Shown in pieces: positions 20,157 through 32,850 of a stretch of DNA of 64,000 nucleotides (position 1 is the stretch's first letter; every line of letters starts with the position of its first letter). Source of the DNA: Heliocidaris erythrogramma (lineage: Eukaryota; Echinodermata; Echinoidea; Camarodonta; Echinometridae); assembly GCA_025617745.1 (NCBI GenBank), contig CM046853.1, positions 31,981,313 to 32,045,312 on the forward strand. Reading direction: 5' to 3'. A program made the position numbers and the translations under genes. The notes beneath the pieces were generated by a model. That model was not told where the DNA came from, searched no databases, and saw only the letters and a list, made by a program, of their open reading frames with translations.

Positions 20157-21215
20157 TTAAAATGATGCAACAAAACACAAGCAGATATTAAAATAAAAAT
20201 ATGAAATACAAATACATAAAAGAGGTATTTTGACTGATATCATCTGTTATAGCACATTCATTCATCATGTTCCACTCAATCTGTTTTCAAAATACAAAAC
20301 TCTTTTCTGATAATACTTACATTCGACATTTGTATAGAGGGTTTATGATAAAAATTAGTAGTTAACAGACATCCAAAACTTATTATTTATATATATATCT
20401 AAGAATTTGATATGCTAATTATGTAATTTGCATATCTTTTTAATCAGTTGTATTGGGGGTATAGTTTTAATATACAGTTCAGCCTTTTCTCCTTGTACTA
20501 CATTAGGAGATAGCAATATGACAATGTCAATCCTCCAGTTCTATGCAGATATTTTTTTTTGGGGGGGGGGGGGCAAATATCAATATTTTATGCGCTAAGT
20601 TGTTTCATGTTATTTGATTTAAAGTCATGTATTACTTTTTAAAAGTGAAATAATATTGAATAAGTATCATTTTTATCAACATTATACTACCTATATCACA
20701 TCAATCATAGTCAATATCACTGTCAACTTGTACACATTTTAACACTAACATCATCATCATCATCGTAATCATTTGCCATTTCTCCTTTGATTCATATGGT
20801 CATCATTATACAACTTGCCTGCTCAATCAAAATGATTTCCACATCACAAGACAAGACTCACAAAAGCTTTTAGATATAATCCCTTAATCGAAAAGAGGGC
20901 ATAGATCCCCCTTGGAAGTTCAACTTGTGGGCCATACAGTATCTAATTCTCTATCAGCCGATACTTCCTCATTCTAGTACAAATTATTATCCCTTGCACA
21001 TGATTTTTAAACACAACTCTAATTTCAGCTTCTACAATATCCCACTTTTTTTCTATCTGAAATTCAGTACAAATTGTAAATGATCCTAACAACTGATAAA
21101 TTGCTACCTAAGAACAAGACACTAATACAGATAATCTGAATCTGAATAAAAATTCAGAGCAAATTTCTAAATGATTATAGTTATTTTATGTCTTTAATTC
21201 TTCAAATATATTAAA
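20157..21215. other. Nothing recognised apart from a T/G run
   Basis: A run of about 9 T followed by about 14 G lies near 20550-20574; otherwise AT-rich without structure. Confidence 0.4.
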
Positions 21216-21425
21216 GATGTAATATGCAGTCACGACTAGTAGGACAAGGAAGAAGGAAGGGAAGAGGGACAGAGGAAAGAGGAAAGGAGAAAAAAAGCTA
21301 ATATAATTAGATGTAATATGCAGTCACGACTAGCAGTAGAAGGAAGAAGGGAAGGGAGAGGGAGGGAGAAGGGAGAGGGAGGGAGAAGGGAGAGGGAGGG
21401 AGAGAGGAGAAGGAATGAAATAGAA
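21216..21425. repeat. G/A-rich tract with a duplicated start
   Basis: GATGTAATATGCAGTCACGA occurs at 21216 and 21310 (94 bp apart), each followed by a GAAGGAAGGGA-type purine tract. The second tract holds repeats of GGGAGAAGGGAGAGG. Confidence 0.85.
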
Positions 21426-22245
21426 GAAACTATTTGTGCATCATATAGATTTTCCATTCTTCATTGCCGACCACAATTCACTTTAGTTAGCAACATGTAC
21501 ATTTGCCATGTAGCACATAATATATGAATCCATACATGTGCTTTGCCATATTTATTACATCATGTGATGATTAATGGCATAATGCAATTAGGAAACACAT
21601 GAACATGTTCAGATTTATGGGCATTCTCTCTCTAGCAGTTCACGACTATGGCTTTATCTAACTTCCATAAATACATGAATAATGGACAACTTCCTTCAAA
21701 GTTTTCACATTTTAATACCCCCCCCCCCCCTTTTCAAAATTGTATCTATTTCATTCTCTTTTTTTTTTACATGAAAAAAACCTTTTATCTCAAGTTAACA
21801 CACTTTGTTCTTGCTATTTCTCTGTAAAGTTCTTAGCTTGTTGAATATCATCAGACCCATAATTTGACTGAAGATGAGTGTTATTGAGTGATACATGAAT
21901 AAACATAAAAGATCCATTGATCCTCCAATAATTCCTAGAATTCAAATGACATGCACAAACAAAATAAGTGCACCACTCCATTCCTTGCTGTATAGTATAC
22001 ATAATCGAATATCCATCATACAATAGTGACCATCCTGGGGTAAAGAGCAGCATAGTAGATTAAATGCCTTTAAACTTACAAAAGCACCATGGGAATAACC
22101 AGAACCCTAAACCTACTGTCCAATGATCATGACGTTTTATCTAAAGATGTGTTGTGCAGTGCAAGGTAACATATACACTGCCGATTGTGCAGGTATTAAA
22201 ATACCAATGCATCAGGCAAAAACTGCTACATATCCATGTACTTAC
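21426..22245. other. Nothing recognised; putative intron 1
   Basis: Contains a C12 run near 21718. No exon-like frame. Confidence 0.35.
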
Positions 22246-22341
22246 TCTATGATAATTTTCAATATCAACCGGCGAATAGTTGGCAGAACGATGGCGCCCT
22301 GTCCAGTCAATTTCTCTCACGCTCTTCACGTGCCTCAACAT
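22246..22341 (-). CDS. Candidate first coding exon of myosin V (tentative)
   Basis: On the minus strand an open frame with an ATG at 22341-22339 (A at -3) encodes 32 residues ending in IENYHR. It runs directly into a GTAAGT donor at 22245. The junction is phase 0, as needed to join exon 2, which also starts in phase 0. The last five residues, ENYHR, sit where vertebrate MYO5A has ELYTK before its ARVW strand. The resemblance is suggestive but short. The frame stays open upstream of the ATG to a TGA near 22417, so part of it could instead be an internal exon. The implied N-terminus is about 25 residues longer than in vertebrate MYO5A, which is a reason for caution. No other minus-strand segment ending in a YTK-like tail plus donor was found. 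Treat as a hypothesis. Confidence 0.28.
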
Positions 22342-22349
22342 TGTGATTT

Positions 22350-23830
22350 CCACACCTTCAACTAAGTCAATATCCGGAATGATCTCAGAGCTGCCCTTTA
22401 TCTTCTTCTCCCTTTCTCACTGTTAACGTATTGTTCAGGCACTATTAGAAAGAAATCCAGTCATTCTCAAGAAGAAAACTGTGTGGGATAAGATCCATGT
22501 ATCCAGAGTGAGTGTTCCCTGAGAGTGTCGGTCTAGGGCTGGTGGTTAATAGCTGCGACAAAAACAGGTGACAGATTGCTGCTTGACTTCCTTCCTCGTT
22601 AGCTACAACATTTCCCAACAAAAATTAACGCAATCCAAAACAGCAACATCACCCTACAGAGTAGATCAAGTCCCCAAGTAGGAGAGTCCTCAGGGTTATA
22701 ACAAAGACACTTTTCAACAGTTGATCTTCGGTATATATTCAGTCCAATCCAGAACTTGTTTTAATAATAGAAAACAAAGGCCAGGGGGGATCAAACAACA
22801 CACAACGCACAAGACAGTCTGTGAATGCCACTTGGTTGGCTTATCAGGATCAACTTGGAGAATAGATGATGAATTTCAGACGGATTAACAAATTATTAGT
22901 CATAATCTAGAGGCTGAGTGAGGCTTTAATTCTGTGTGAGAGAGGGCCTGATATCTGTATTCCGCAGAAAGTGAAGTTTCGAGGGGGGGCTGCCTTATCT
23001 TTCTGGAGCAACATAATCTTGCAGATCATTATCTGCCACGGTAATGGTGCTGACAATACACATGACAATTACGATCAGGAAGGCGAACAACCAAGTGATA
23101 ATATCCTGAAGTTTGCACGCTCTTCATGAATGTGCCGATGCTACAGAGGGGACATTCAAACCTCTTCACACCAACGCAACCGAGTCTTTTAATAGCTCAT
23201 AGCCAGTAACCACAAATTTGATGATAATTGTCCCCTGAAATTTATTAAGCAACATCCAATTTACATTCATAACTGTGCAAACAAATAACAGGTGTCAGCA
23301 GCTGACTGTTAACAAGTCTGACAATGAAACTATACCATAATCCCTATTTTGTAATTTGTTTCTGCTGTGGGAGAAAGGATTCCCTTTTGACCACATAGAT
23401 GTAGATATAGGTTTTTGACTTTTTTATCGACTCTTTCAAGTCTACAATGCATGAGACATGGCCTACCACCACTGAAAGCTTTAAACTTCCAAGAGCATGG
23501 ACATTTTCTACAACTTCTGCAACTGCAGAATCAAATGCATACAGATGCACGCAAAATTCATCAGATGTGAAACTTGATACTAGAGAAGCTAAAGATGTAG
23601 CTCCTTGAGTTCACCCTTGAGTACACCAGAAATCCCAGACAGCTGATATATTCCACCCAGGCTTTATAAGAAAGTTCTATAGCCAACTATATCACTGCCT
23701 CCATTGCTGACCCATCATCCATGCAAGTTATATACACTACACAATCAAAACAAAAATATTTCCATGAAGCATATATATACTTTGGTACATCCTGTCACAC
23801 AAAATCAAAAATAAGTATGTTTGCAACCTA
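22350..23830. other. Repeat-poor stretch, possible 5' UTR and flank
   Basis: Less AT-biased and freer of element ends than its surroundings. If candidate exon 1 is right, this is 5' UTR plus upstream flank. No other support. Confidence 0.25.
22731..22748 (-). promoter_or_regulatory. Possible TATA/CCAAT pair upstream of candidate exon 1
   Basis: Read on the minus strand, GAATATATACC lies at about 22740-22730, preceded by ATTGG (inverted CCAAT) at 22748-22744. They are about 390 bp upstream of the candidate ATG, which would leave a 5' UTR of some 350 nt. Such short motifs are common by chance in AT-rich DNA, so this depends on candidate exon 1 being real. Confidence 0.13.
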
Positions 23831-23836
23831 ACAGTG

Positions 23837-23961
23837 TTCTTGCATGTACATTATCTGATGAGTAAATGCTACCACCAAATCAAATAAATCTGCTGACCAA
23901 TGGGCGATCGGTTCTTTGAAAAACTAGATCTATAGCCCTATTTCGAGAGCTACTACGATAA
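23837..23961 (+). repeat. About 125-bp direct repeat, copy 1
   Basis: TTGCATGTACATTATCTGAT … CTGCTGACCAATGGGCGATC … AAAACTAGATCTATAGCCCT recurs in the same orientation at 24893-25019. Confidence 0.85.
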
Positions 23962-24496
23962 GCGAGGAATGACTAAACAACATTGTACGATGACACGAGG
24001 AGGGGGGATTTGTACCCCTGCCAATGCAAAGGGAAGGGGCCAGGTGATTACATGCTGGGGCATAATTAAACAAGATTTGTACACTTCAATTGCTGACGTA
24101 ATTGACCCATGGCTGCAGATAGGATTAGATAGGTCACATATGGAGGATGCAGGGTTGGGATCCAGACTCTTCATAATAGCAGTTCTGTCTTAAAAGTTCT
24201 TTCACATCTTATCAAGACTGCGCTGCTTTGAATGCGTACCCTGAACTCCGGTTTAAAGCTCATGTACAGTTTTGGTCGCAAAAAGGAAATTGGAAAGAAA
24301 CGGGTTATAGTATATATTATAATATAGTATAATTTCCAGTGAATTATACATGAAGAACGCTAGATCACGGCATATACTGCCCTATGCTTGGACCTTTCCA
24401 CCCCGACAGCTCCCCGCACAACAATCTTGAGGCTTCGCACAGCATATATGTGTCCCTGTGTGTAGATATTGAACGTGTGTATGCTGTATAACATTA

Positions 24497-24856
24497 CCTT
24501 TAACTTAAACCTTGGTCTACATATAAGTGTGGTTTAAACCCAGTCTAAACCTGCCATTTATACCGGAATTTTAGAAAATCACACTATGAACTCTGATTTA
24601 TCTTAACTCTTACTGAATAGCTCTCTTCAAAATGTTACAAAATGTGATCAATGCTAACTCTTCAAATGTCTCCACTTCATTAACTATTATTTCACAACAT
24701 AATGTGTAAATATATGTGCCATCGGCAGGCACTAAAAGAGTACTCCAGTCTAAATGTGGTTTGATTTTTTACAGAAATTTCGACTGGACTTGTGGTTTAA
24801 GTCAGTTTTAATTAAACTCTGGTTTAACCTAGACTAGAGTTCAAGTTAAACTGGCA
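24497..24856. mobile_element. TIR element with TTTAACTTAAACC-type ends
   Basis: The left CTTTAACTTAAACCTTGGTC, GGTTTAAACCCAGTCTAAAC pairs imperfectly with the right CTCTGGTTTAACCTAGACTA, GAGTTCAAGTTAAAC. The inside (about 24602-24720) resembles 29411-29540. Non-coding and clearly diverged. Confidence 0.5.
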
Positions 24857-24892
24857 CTCAGGATTCAGCCAATGAGTCTTTCATGAGGCAAT

Positions 24893-25019
24893 GTACTTGC
24901 ATGTACATCATCTGTTGAGTAAATGGTACCATCAAATCAAATAAATCTGCTGACCAATGGGTGACTGATTCTTTGAAAAACTAGATCTATAGCCCTATTT
25001 TCAAGAGGTGCTATGATAA
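24893..25019 (+). repeat. About 125-bp direct repeat, copy 2
   Basis: Matches 23837-23961, including CAAATCAAATAAATCTGCTG and ACTAGATCTATAGCCCTATT. Confidence 0.85.
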
Positions 25020-25150
25020 ATATGGTGTTTAATATCTTCATTTCTAATATTTCTTGAAATACATCTATACATTGCAAATGTTCTCTCATGTAACTGGACA
25101 GACAGCTTGAGTTCTATTCTACAAAGAAAAAGGACAACATATTGGCAATA

Positions 25151-25325
25151 CAGTGGGATCTCGTTATAACAAACTCCTTGGAACCAAGGAAATTACCTCT
25201 TTATATTGAAACCTTGTTATATCATGTCTAGAAAACAATAAAATACAAAGAAGTGGGACGCGCAAAATCACCTTGTTCTTATGAGAGTTTGTTATAGCAG
25301 TGTTCTTTATAACGATGTTCCACTG
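25151..25325. mobile_element. Tc1/mariner-type MITE, 175 bp
   Basis: The ends CAGTGGGATCTCGTTATAAC and TTATAACGATGTTCCACTG are inverted and flanked by TA on both sides. CAGTGGAACCTCGTTATAA-type termini with a TA target are common in Tc1/pogo-derived MITEs. Confidence 0.75.
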
Positions 25326-25327
25326 TA

Positions 25328-26835
25328 TCACTACATAGATGTGACTATAACTGTGCTACTTTGTCATTTGTTGCAGTGGGGTTTCAAAATGTGTAACTGT
25401 AAAAGCTTAAAATGCAAAGATACTGTTATAGTAGTTACTCCTGTTTTGTTCATAGGCATTAGACTTTGCATGCACAAGAAGTATGATTTTCATGGGGCAG
25501 GGGTCTTCTTTGCATAGTTATGCCTACATTTGTAGCCCTTTTGGAGCTTCCAGCAGCTAAATACATGTACCTGTGATCGATCATCATGTACTTCTTTCCA
25601 CAGAAGCAAAGTCTCTTGAAATCATAAGCAGGGGCAAGGTTTAAGTCATTCTAGGCATGATACATATGAACAGGAAGCAATCGATTATCTAATCTAACAA
25701 TTACTGGACAAGTGCCAATCATGGGAGGATGGTATTTATTCATTTCATATCCACCCACCTTTTTATATAAATACTGACAGTTTCGCAGTGTACTACACAG
25801 GAAATAAACAATCCACATGATGCATTAAACAGGATATATCTTTGCATAACAATGCAATTTTAGAAAGTTTCATTGCTGAAATAAAACAATGTCACATTAC
25901 ACGATGCAAGTTTATCATTACAGTTATTTTCTGTTATTTTCTCTTTCTCTCTCTCTCTCCGCCTGCCTACAGAAGATGAATTTTCCCCATCGAAACAGTC
26001 AACAACTGCTATGATTAATCACAAGACTCTTAAACAATCAAACATTTTTACAGAAAGGAAAGGTGTATTTTCAGTTATTAATACCATTTTCAAACCTGAT
26101 TTGTACCTATAGTGACTATGCAATATCTGTTCTATTGACATTTAATACAAAGTTGATCATTTTTATTGATTGCCATACCCCCTTCACCTTGCCCTTTACA
26201 TACCAATTACATTGCAAGATTGCTCCTACGTAAAACTCGCACCTTATCTTGTGGATTACGGGCAAATTTTACAAAGTCTTCGCGTGACAGGAACCGCACC
26301 GAACATGAATTGATGAAAACTTGTTTTATCAGCAAAAGACAGGCATGATATTAGTATGGAATTTCATGTTGTTTACAGTATATAATAATGCCACAGCCTA
26401 ATATATCTGGGATATATAAGCCCCCTCCCCCTCCCTTCCCCCCCCCAAAAAAAAATTTTTTTTTTACATAGTGTGAATAATTATAACAATCCGTGCTTTT
26501 TACCAATTCCAAGAGGCTGATATTGTCCCTTTAGACTGAGTTTAAGGAATAAAGAATCCACTATAAGTCAGGATGTATAAATTTAACCTTTTTTCCCCTT
26601 TGTTTTTGTATACCCTGACATATTCTTTATTCAGTGATTTCAAAGTAAACATTTTGGTCTATACTGTACAGGGATTTGTGACTCTTGTCATTCCTGCAGT
26701 TCATTAACTCGTTGAATACCAAGCTGGGCTGGAGTCTATGAAAAAGGTGTTTTATACCAAGATCAAATTGGTTAAATCTGACAAACTGCTCTTTCTTGAC
26801 TAACTAAAACTGTACATGAGCTTTAACAGTTAACT
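25328..26835. other. Nothing recognised
   Basis: Simple-sequence patches only: CT-rich near 25935 and a C/A/T homopolymer series at about 26423-26467. Confidence 0.4.
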
Positions 26836-26974
26836 GGGGGGAGTTTCATGAAAGGACTTGTCAGATAATTTATCCAACAAATTTGCTCTCAGCCAATCAG
26901 ATGCAAGGATTTCAGTAGCTTATAACAGTTGTCGGATAAAATATCTGACAACTTCCTTTCATGAAACGCTCCCC
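26836..26974. mobile_element. Hairpin MITE family H1, copy 4 (variant arms)
   Basis: GGGGGAGTTTCATGAAAGGA … TCCTTTCATGAAACGCTCCC. The arm contains TGTCAGATAATTTATCC/GGATAAAATATCTGACA and the loop is in inverse orientation (AGGATTTCAGTAGCTTATAA). The inner arm differs from copies 1, 2 and 5. Confidence 0.85.
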
Positions 26975-27986
26975 TGAAAATTGTAGGCCTTAGTAACAGT
27001 CATCCCTACAAGACGCCACATGAATTTAACATTCAACTTGTGTTTCAACATCTTCCCACTCAGAAAGTTGAGTTTTGCCTTTTAAAGGACTTGTCAGTAT
27101 ATCCAGTATATCACTATTCTCCTTAAATCCAAAAGATGGTCTTGTTTAGACTTTAAAAATCAATATGTTTATATACTTTGATTATAATGCAGGGATGTTA
27201 AATAATGTATTTAACAAAATATTATTTTAATAATATGTATAATTATCCTAAAATATCCTATTCCATATTTTCACCTTTTGTTAATAAAATATATAGGCTA
27301 TATTAGCACCTCAGCTGCAAATTGATTTTTTTTTCAAATAAAAATCTCATAAAATTAAATCAAATTTGAATGTTTTATTCTCTTCACATCCAATCAACCC
27401 TAATCAAAATCACCTTTAAATTTCAAACAATAAAACAAAATCACATTGTCTTTGAGTATTTTTTGACAAGACAAATCTGAGTTTCAAGCAAAGAGATACC
27501 GTAATCTACCTAAAGCTAATTCTACAAATTTGCAAACTAAGTAGTTTGCTTCAAAAACCTGTCTTGATCATAGCAATTTTAGAAGAAACCAATTTCTTTT
27601 ATTTCCCTTACCTTTGCCAGAGTCAATACTTCATCTTTAAAGTTCTATTTCCCAAGTTTGAGTCATGTAAGCGTAGGTGAGAGGATGGCTTAACACCAAG
27701 TTCCAACCTAAGATCTGATTGGGGGTCTGCCAAACCTCAACATCAAGCCAGAATATTCAGCTAAAAATGTACCTCAAGGAACCTTTGTCAAGGACTTTGC
27801 AGGAAAAAAGATTCTAAGTGCACGAAATAGTTGATCTAAATATACCTCTTAAGAAATATTCTCTATGATGTAATGTTTCTTAATACATGTAAGTAAGTTA
27901 TAGCACTTAACCCTTTACAGAGCTTTTTGATTTACCAGTAATAGGCTTTCCATTGTTGTACGGAATGTTTGAAGGCATAAGCTATA

Positions 27987-28199
27987 CAGCCCTAGGAAAA
28001 AATTATTAGACCAAGCTTCTGGAATAAGGGTACTATAATATGCATACAAAATTATACAAATGATTTGTCTTTGTATTTCATTGAATGAATACCAAATTCC
28101 AGCAATTATACCTTGCTTTTGTGATAATTTCTTTCTTTCATACCACAAAAATAACACCATCAGTAACCATTCTTGGTCTAATAATTTTTTCCATGGCGG
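27987..28199. mobile_element. Tc1-like MITE, 213 bp, copy 1
   Basis: The ends CAGCCCTAGGAAAAAATTAT, TAGACCAAG and CTTGGTCTAATAATTTTTTC, CATGGCGG are inverted and flanked by TA (27985-27986 and 28200-28201). Homologous along its length to 62402-62618. Confidence 0.85.
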
Positions 28200-28454
28200 T
28201 ATTCCATTTACTTATGATCATAATTCGATTTCTGCAAGCTTACTGGTGATTTCTATAAAGATCATTAAAAATTAACCCATTTGCTCCTGAATTCTCTCAT
28301 TTTCTCAAAATATCAAAATTGGATTATATCAACATGCAAATGCTGAATAATGAACAACAAAATGTGTCTTTTCATTACAGAATCCTCTTTTCCTTGGACC
28401 GTACCAAAGAACTGCAGCCAATGAACTCTTTGACATTTTGAAAATGATCTTGAC

Positions 28455-28508
28455 TTTTGTTAAGGACATAAAGTAAATTACTTATTTTACTTTATGACCT
28501 TAACAAAA
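28455..28508. repeat. Short inverted repeat (hairpin)
   Basis: TTTTGTTAAGGACATAAAGT … ACTTTATGACCTTAACAAAA around a spacer of about 14 bp. Confidence 0.8.
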
Positions 28509-28637
28509 AATAAAATACTTATTTGGCAGAAAATGTATAAAAGATGAGTAATGAGAAAAGAAAGATGAGAAAATCGAGGCTCCATGCCGTTGCTTTAACT
28601 ACACATTCAGCAATAGAGCATATATATCGTATGTTTA

Positions 28638-28694
28638 GAGCCAAAAGGGTGTTAACGCCGTGTAAAATGATATGAGTTAATGCCCTTCTGGCTC
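28638..28694. mobile_element. Mini-hairpin family H2, copy 1
   Basis: GAGCCAAAAGGGTGTTAAC … GAGTTAATGCCCTTCTGGCTC. Related copies lie at 51749-51803 and 58540-58598. Confidence 0.7.
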
Positions 28695-31600
28695 CAAACA
28701 GACAATATGGTTTCAGTGACTGTGATTTCCAGCAAGTTTTTGTGAAATTGTTTATCTTTCTCCTGATCCAATCTACTGTATGGATAAACAATCAGGAACT
28801 GATCATGTTTTATCTCAATAAAATTCCATTACCAGAACTCAAAAATTAGCTTCAAATTCTACATTTCAATATATTCCTTCCTATACTGATTATGATCTCA
28901 ATACCCTTTTGAGACCAAAAATTAATTGACCAAACTAGATTCCATTTCAGGGTATTAATATGTTCATGCATATACAATATTAATTCACTTAAGAAGAACA
29001 ATACAGCCTAATAAAGCTAGGCAAAGGGAAATTGTAGATTTAGGTGATGGCCCATGGTCAAATTCAGGTGGACAGGTCTTTAAGCATCTGTGAATGTATG
29101 GGGTCTTCTGGTTTTAATCAGCCCAACCCCTTTTACGAGACGTTTCCTTTAGAGGAAAAAATCTTCAATTAATATAATCACCCCATATGAAAGAGATTAA
29201 AAACTATCTTTCGGAGAGTGAACAGTTCTACATTGGTTTTTAAATGGTCATAGAACAAAATGCATGTAACATACTTATACTATAATTAGTTATTAAATTC
29301 CTTTTAGCTTAATAAATATGCTATTGTTTGGCATTGTATATGTAGTGTCAAACAATAGAGTCTAAATTCTTTTTAAAAATGGCCTTGCCTAATAGAACGT
29401 GATAAAACTTTAACTCTTACTGTGCCAAAGGGTTTAGCTCTCTTCAAAATTTTACCAAAATTGGATCAATGCTTAATTTTCAAATGTCTGCACTTCTTTA
29501 ACCATCTATTATTTCACAAAATATTGTGTGCAAAACTTGTAGGAAATTTATTACCATTTCTTGTGATACCAAGCATTATTACTTTACCCAACTTTATGCA
29601 TAAGAATTATTGAAAATTACATTTGAGTTTCTCTTTTGTCCATTATTTTGGGGTTTCTCATTTGTTTACTATTGTGTAATGTGCAAATAAGATATCTTTT
29701 TTAAAAATCTGTAGTTTTCTCTCAAATTTTCTATGGTAGCATATAATTATAATCATATATTTAGAATGCTTGATTTATGCTCAAAATTTTGATATACATT
29801 GACCACTATATACCTTCACTGTGGTCGAGTAATCAGTGAATGAAAATGACAAGTCTATCTGTCACATATATACGTGACATCGGCAAGACAAGCAAAACTA
29901 CTTCCAATAATGATGGCTTCTGTTTGCTTATAAACAGTAAATTGTACATAAATATAAAGCATATTAAAACTGACATGAAATATTACATTGATGCTGGAAT
30001 CAATTTTTAATTCCAATATAAAGTCGTCTAACTTATCTCAATATAAAAAAAATGTTAAGTGGGCAGAAGGTGATATGGTATAAAATGAAATGAAACACTT
30101 TAGAAAACATGCATTTCACATGCCTTGTCAAGTCTCATATTCTTTTTAAATCATTCTTAACAAGCTTTATCATCATTAGTGACTTACCAGATCAGATGGA
30201 CAAAATATCCTCAACTCCATTCAAACAGTTTGCAGCTTCCTCTTCTTACTTCGACCACTGATATCCACATTGATAACAAGTACCTTCTCTTGGGTTATAA
30301 TCAGTCATTTATTCAAAGAGTCATAGAACTTTGACAAAAAAGATGCCTTTCTGTGTGTGTAATTTTGTTTCCTACTGCGCAAAAACAAAGATGAGCTGCA
30401 GAATATTAATTATGCTGTCTGTTTTATCTTCCATATAATAGGTGTGATAATGGAAATGTAATGACTCCCAGGTCAAGATTGTTTGCTAAAATCACAACAA
30501 AAATGTCTAGGCATCGCGACAGAAGTTCAGAAAATATAGTACATATCTCCAGAGAAATAACCCAACTCCCTGAGCACAAGCAAAGGGAATTGATAAAGTA
30601 ATGAGGAAAGTGAAATTCAAATATGAATGTCAAAAACTTGAGTGTCATTCCAACTCTTGGTTGTTGATCCGGGTCCCCTTGGCAACTCTTTCCCCCCTTT
30701 CCACGGTTTGCCGAAAAGCGATACCTTTCGATTCCTCCTAGCCCCACTCACGTGGGAATGGGGTGATGCCAATTTGGGCATGGTAAGCAACGAACGAACG
30801 TGGCATCCTTATCTGCATCAGACAGAAGAGACCTTGGAAGACATTCACCCAGGGAGTAACATTCCCCCTCTCTCCCCTATTCAGACTACCACAATTCATC
30901 GCGCAGCTGTACGAAACCTGTATAGCCATATGATAAAGTAATTAATTTTCTCTTGTCTAACTGTTCTATAATGAAATGGAGGTTTGAGCAATCGTCTTGA
31001 ATGAAAACTTGATATAAAAATCAGGGTTTACGTCTAACCTGAATGTCATATTATATAAAAACCATTTAAGTGAATGGGGCCTACCGTTTAAGCAGGCACT
31101 GATATAATGACCAGTCAGCCAAGCGCTGATATAATGACCAGTCAGCAATGCTCATGGATGTAAGCTAACACTAACCATATAATTATTTATACAATATTTT
31201 TTTTCCTGTTCGTATGACCCTTTTCTCAATCTGATGATTCTTTACATTTCTTTATACAAGTTTTGTACAAGGTTCCTCTAGTGTGAATGCCCCATGTTTC
31301 ATTTCTCAACATCTTCAATCCTGGCATGTCAGGAACAAGTAGTTGACGGAGGCAATAGATTACCAATCTCAATTTTGAATCCTTGCTACATCACTATTTT
31401 GGGGGTAATCAAAATCATCCCTTAGCCACTGTAGCGGGCGGGATATGATTTAAAGGCTAGCTGATCAATGATACTACTCCTGTACCCAAGTGATTACATT
31501 ACTCTCTTTAAAAAAAATCAAGTGACCGCTGAAAACTCACTCTTTCCTTTTCAGAGGACACCTGAAATTCACTTGCGATATTAACTCCTATATAAGCAAT

Positions 31601-32850
31601 CACTGACGTGACTCGCAGGAGGGTGAAAATTCACTCTTTCTTTAGAGTGAGTTACAGGCTGATTATAAGCTTTATGAATACTGGATATTTGTATACATCA
31701 CTGTTGATTTTTGTGTGATTTTTTTTATCCACTGCGGTCTATCCATTGTGGACTATCCATATAGAACTATCTTGCATAAGCTGTGTAGCATGATGGCTTA
31801 ATTCAACCATACATCATTTGCGGTGAGTGGGACTATCCATGGTCTTCTACATTGTACATGAAGGGAAATTATTACTAATTTCTGGAGGTGGTTTCGTACG
31901 ACTCACAAGCTCTTGAAATTAACTCTATCACCCATATGAAAATATGTATTCCATTACTGCTAATTTACACTACAATATCCATACTTTCAGGTATTTTGGG
32001 GATCACTACAGAAGATTACTCCTGAAGGAAATTTATGGTGCAGAAACTTATAGAACAGTTCAAAATTTCTAGTTTATGAGCACACCAATAATTATTGTTT
32101 TGCAATTTTGTTTGCAGAGATACATGTTCTTCAGACACTCATAAAAAATTCAGATTTTCTGTTGTTTTTCCCTTTTTTTACTACATATTTTTATTGGACA
32201 ATACTACTCAATTCTCTCATTACAATTTACCATTTCAAAAAAACATGAAATGATTTTTAGAATACTGAGAAGTACGAACACAGCTGCTTGAAGTCCTTAA
32301 AGGGAACAAGTGGGCAAGATTTTTATATTCCAATCATAAAATAGAGCGATGTGACAGCCTGTCATCCCAAATTCAAATGTTTAGTACTCTCCCTGTAGAA
32401 AAAAAACAAGTGGGAGAGATTACTTATAAATTGCTGCTTTATTTTTCCTGGGGGCCATGATTTGGCAATGGACTTAAGATAAATATATATATATATATAT
32501 GTGTTGCTAAATTTAATATGAATTAAACTTGAATATGGGTATGAAAGTGTCCTTGAAGCTTAACAATAATCTAGTTGGGATGCGGAAATAATAAAAGGGA
32601 TAGCTTTCCACCAAATTACCGCTGTTAGAAAGTGTAACTAAAGGATTGTCTGTGTTCCTATAGATAGATAAAAATTAATATAGAAATTAATTCATTGCTC
32701 CAAATGATGCACACCAATGTCTTCAAACTCCTTTCCAAAAGAAGACTTCACAGCAGAAGACAATAAAATCAATTTGGTTTGGCATTCTTGTAAGACTTGC
32801 TTGCTGATATTAGATAAAATGAATTTCTTTCTGGGATGACTTGTGCTTCA
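28695..32850. other. Long stretch without recognised genes
   Basis: 29411-29540 resembles 24602-24720. A 27-bp tandem duplication (TGATATAATGACCAGTCAGC) lies at about 31095-31146. A somewhat GC-richer patch at 30650-30910 has open frames on both strands but no family resemblance. (AT)n at about 32483-32500. Confidence 0.4.

Larger units (their letters stand above)
1..22341 (-). other. 5' portion of a myosin V heavy-chain gene
   Basis: This is the extent of the minus-strand gene that can be followed here. Four well-supported motor-domain exons join in phases 0, 1 and 2 to give one continuous reading frame that matches animal class V myosins (MYO5A/MYO5B, didum) residue for residue over long stretches. 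Myosin V is a two-headed, actin-based, ATP-driven motor that carries vesicles and organelles in the cytoplasm. Introns run 833 bp (after exon 2), about 7.0 kb (after exon 3), about 3.7 kb (after exon 4) and more than 7.6 kb (after exon 5, running off the window). The rest of the motor, the IQ neck, the coiled coil and the cargo-binding tail lie outside, beyond coordinate 1. Exon numbers follow vertebrate MYO5, where exon 1 encodes only a few residues. The upper boundary is the candidate start codon and is uncertain. Confidence 0.9.

Noticed and set aside
22246-22353. Start of candidate exon 1 at 22353
   Set aside because: The codon there is GTG; the first in-frame ATG is at 22341, so the shorter start is used.
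30642-30941. 99-codon plus-strand frame in a GC-richer patch
   Set aside because: No recognisable motif, and an opposing frame of similar length exists; no support beyond openness.
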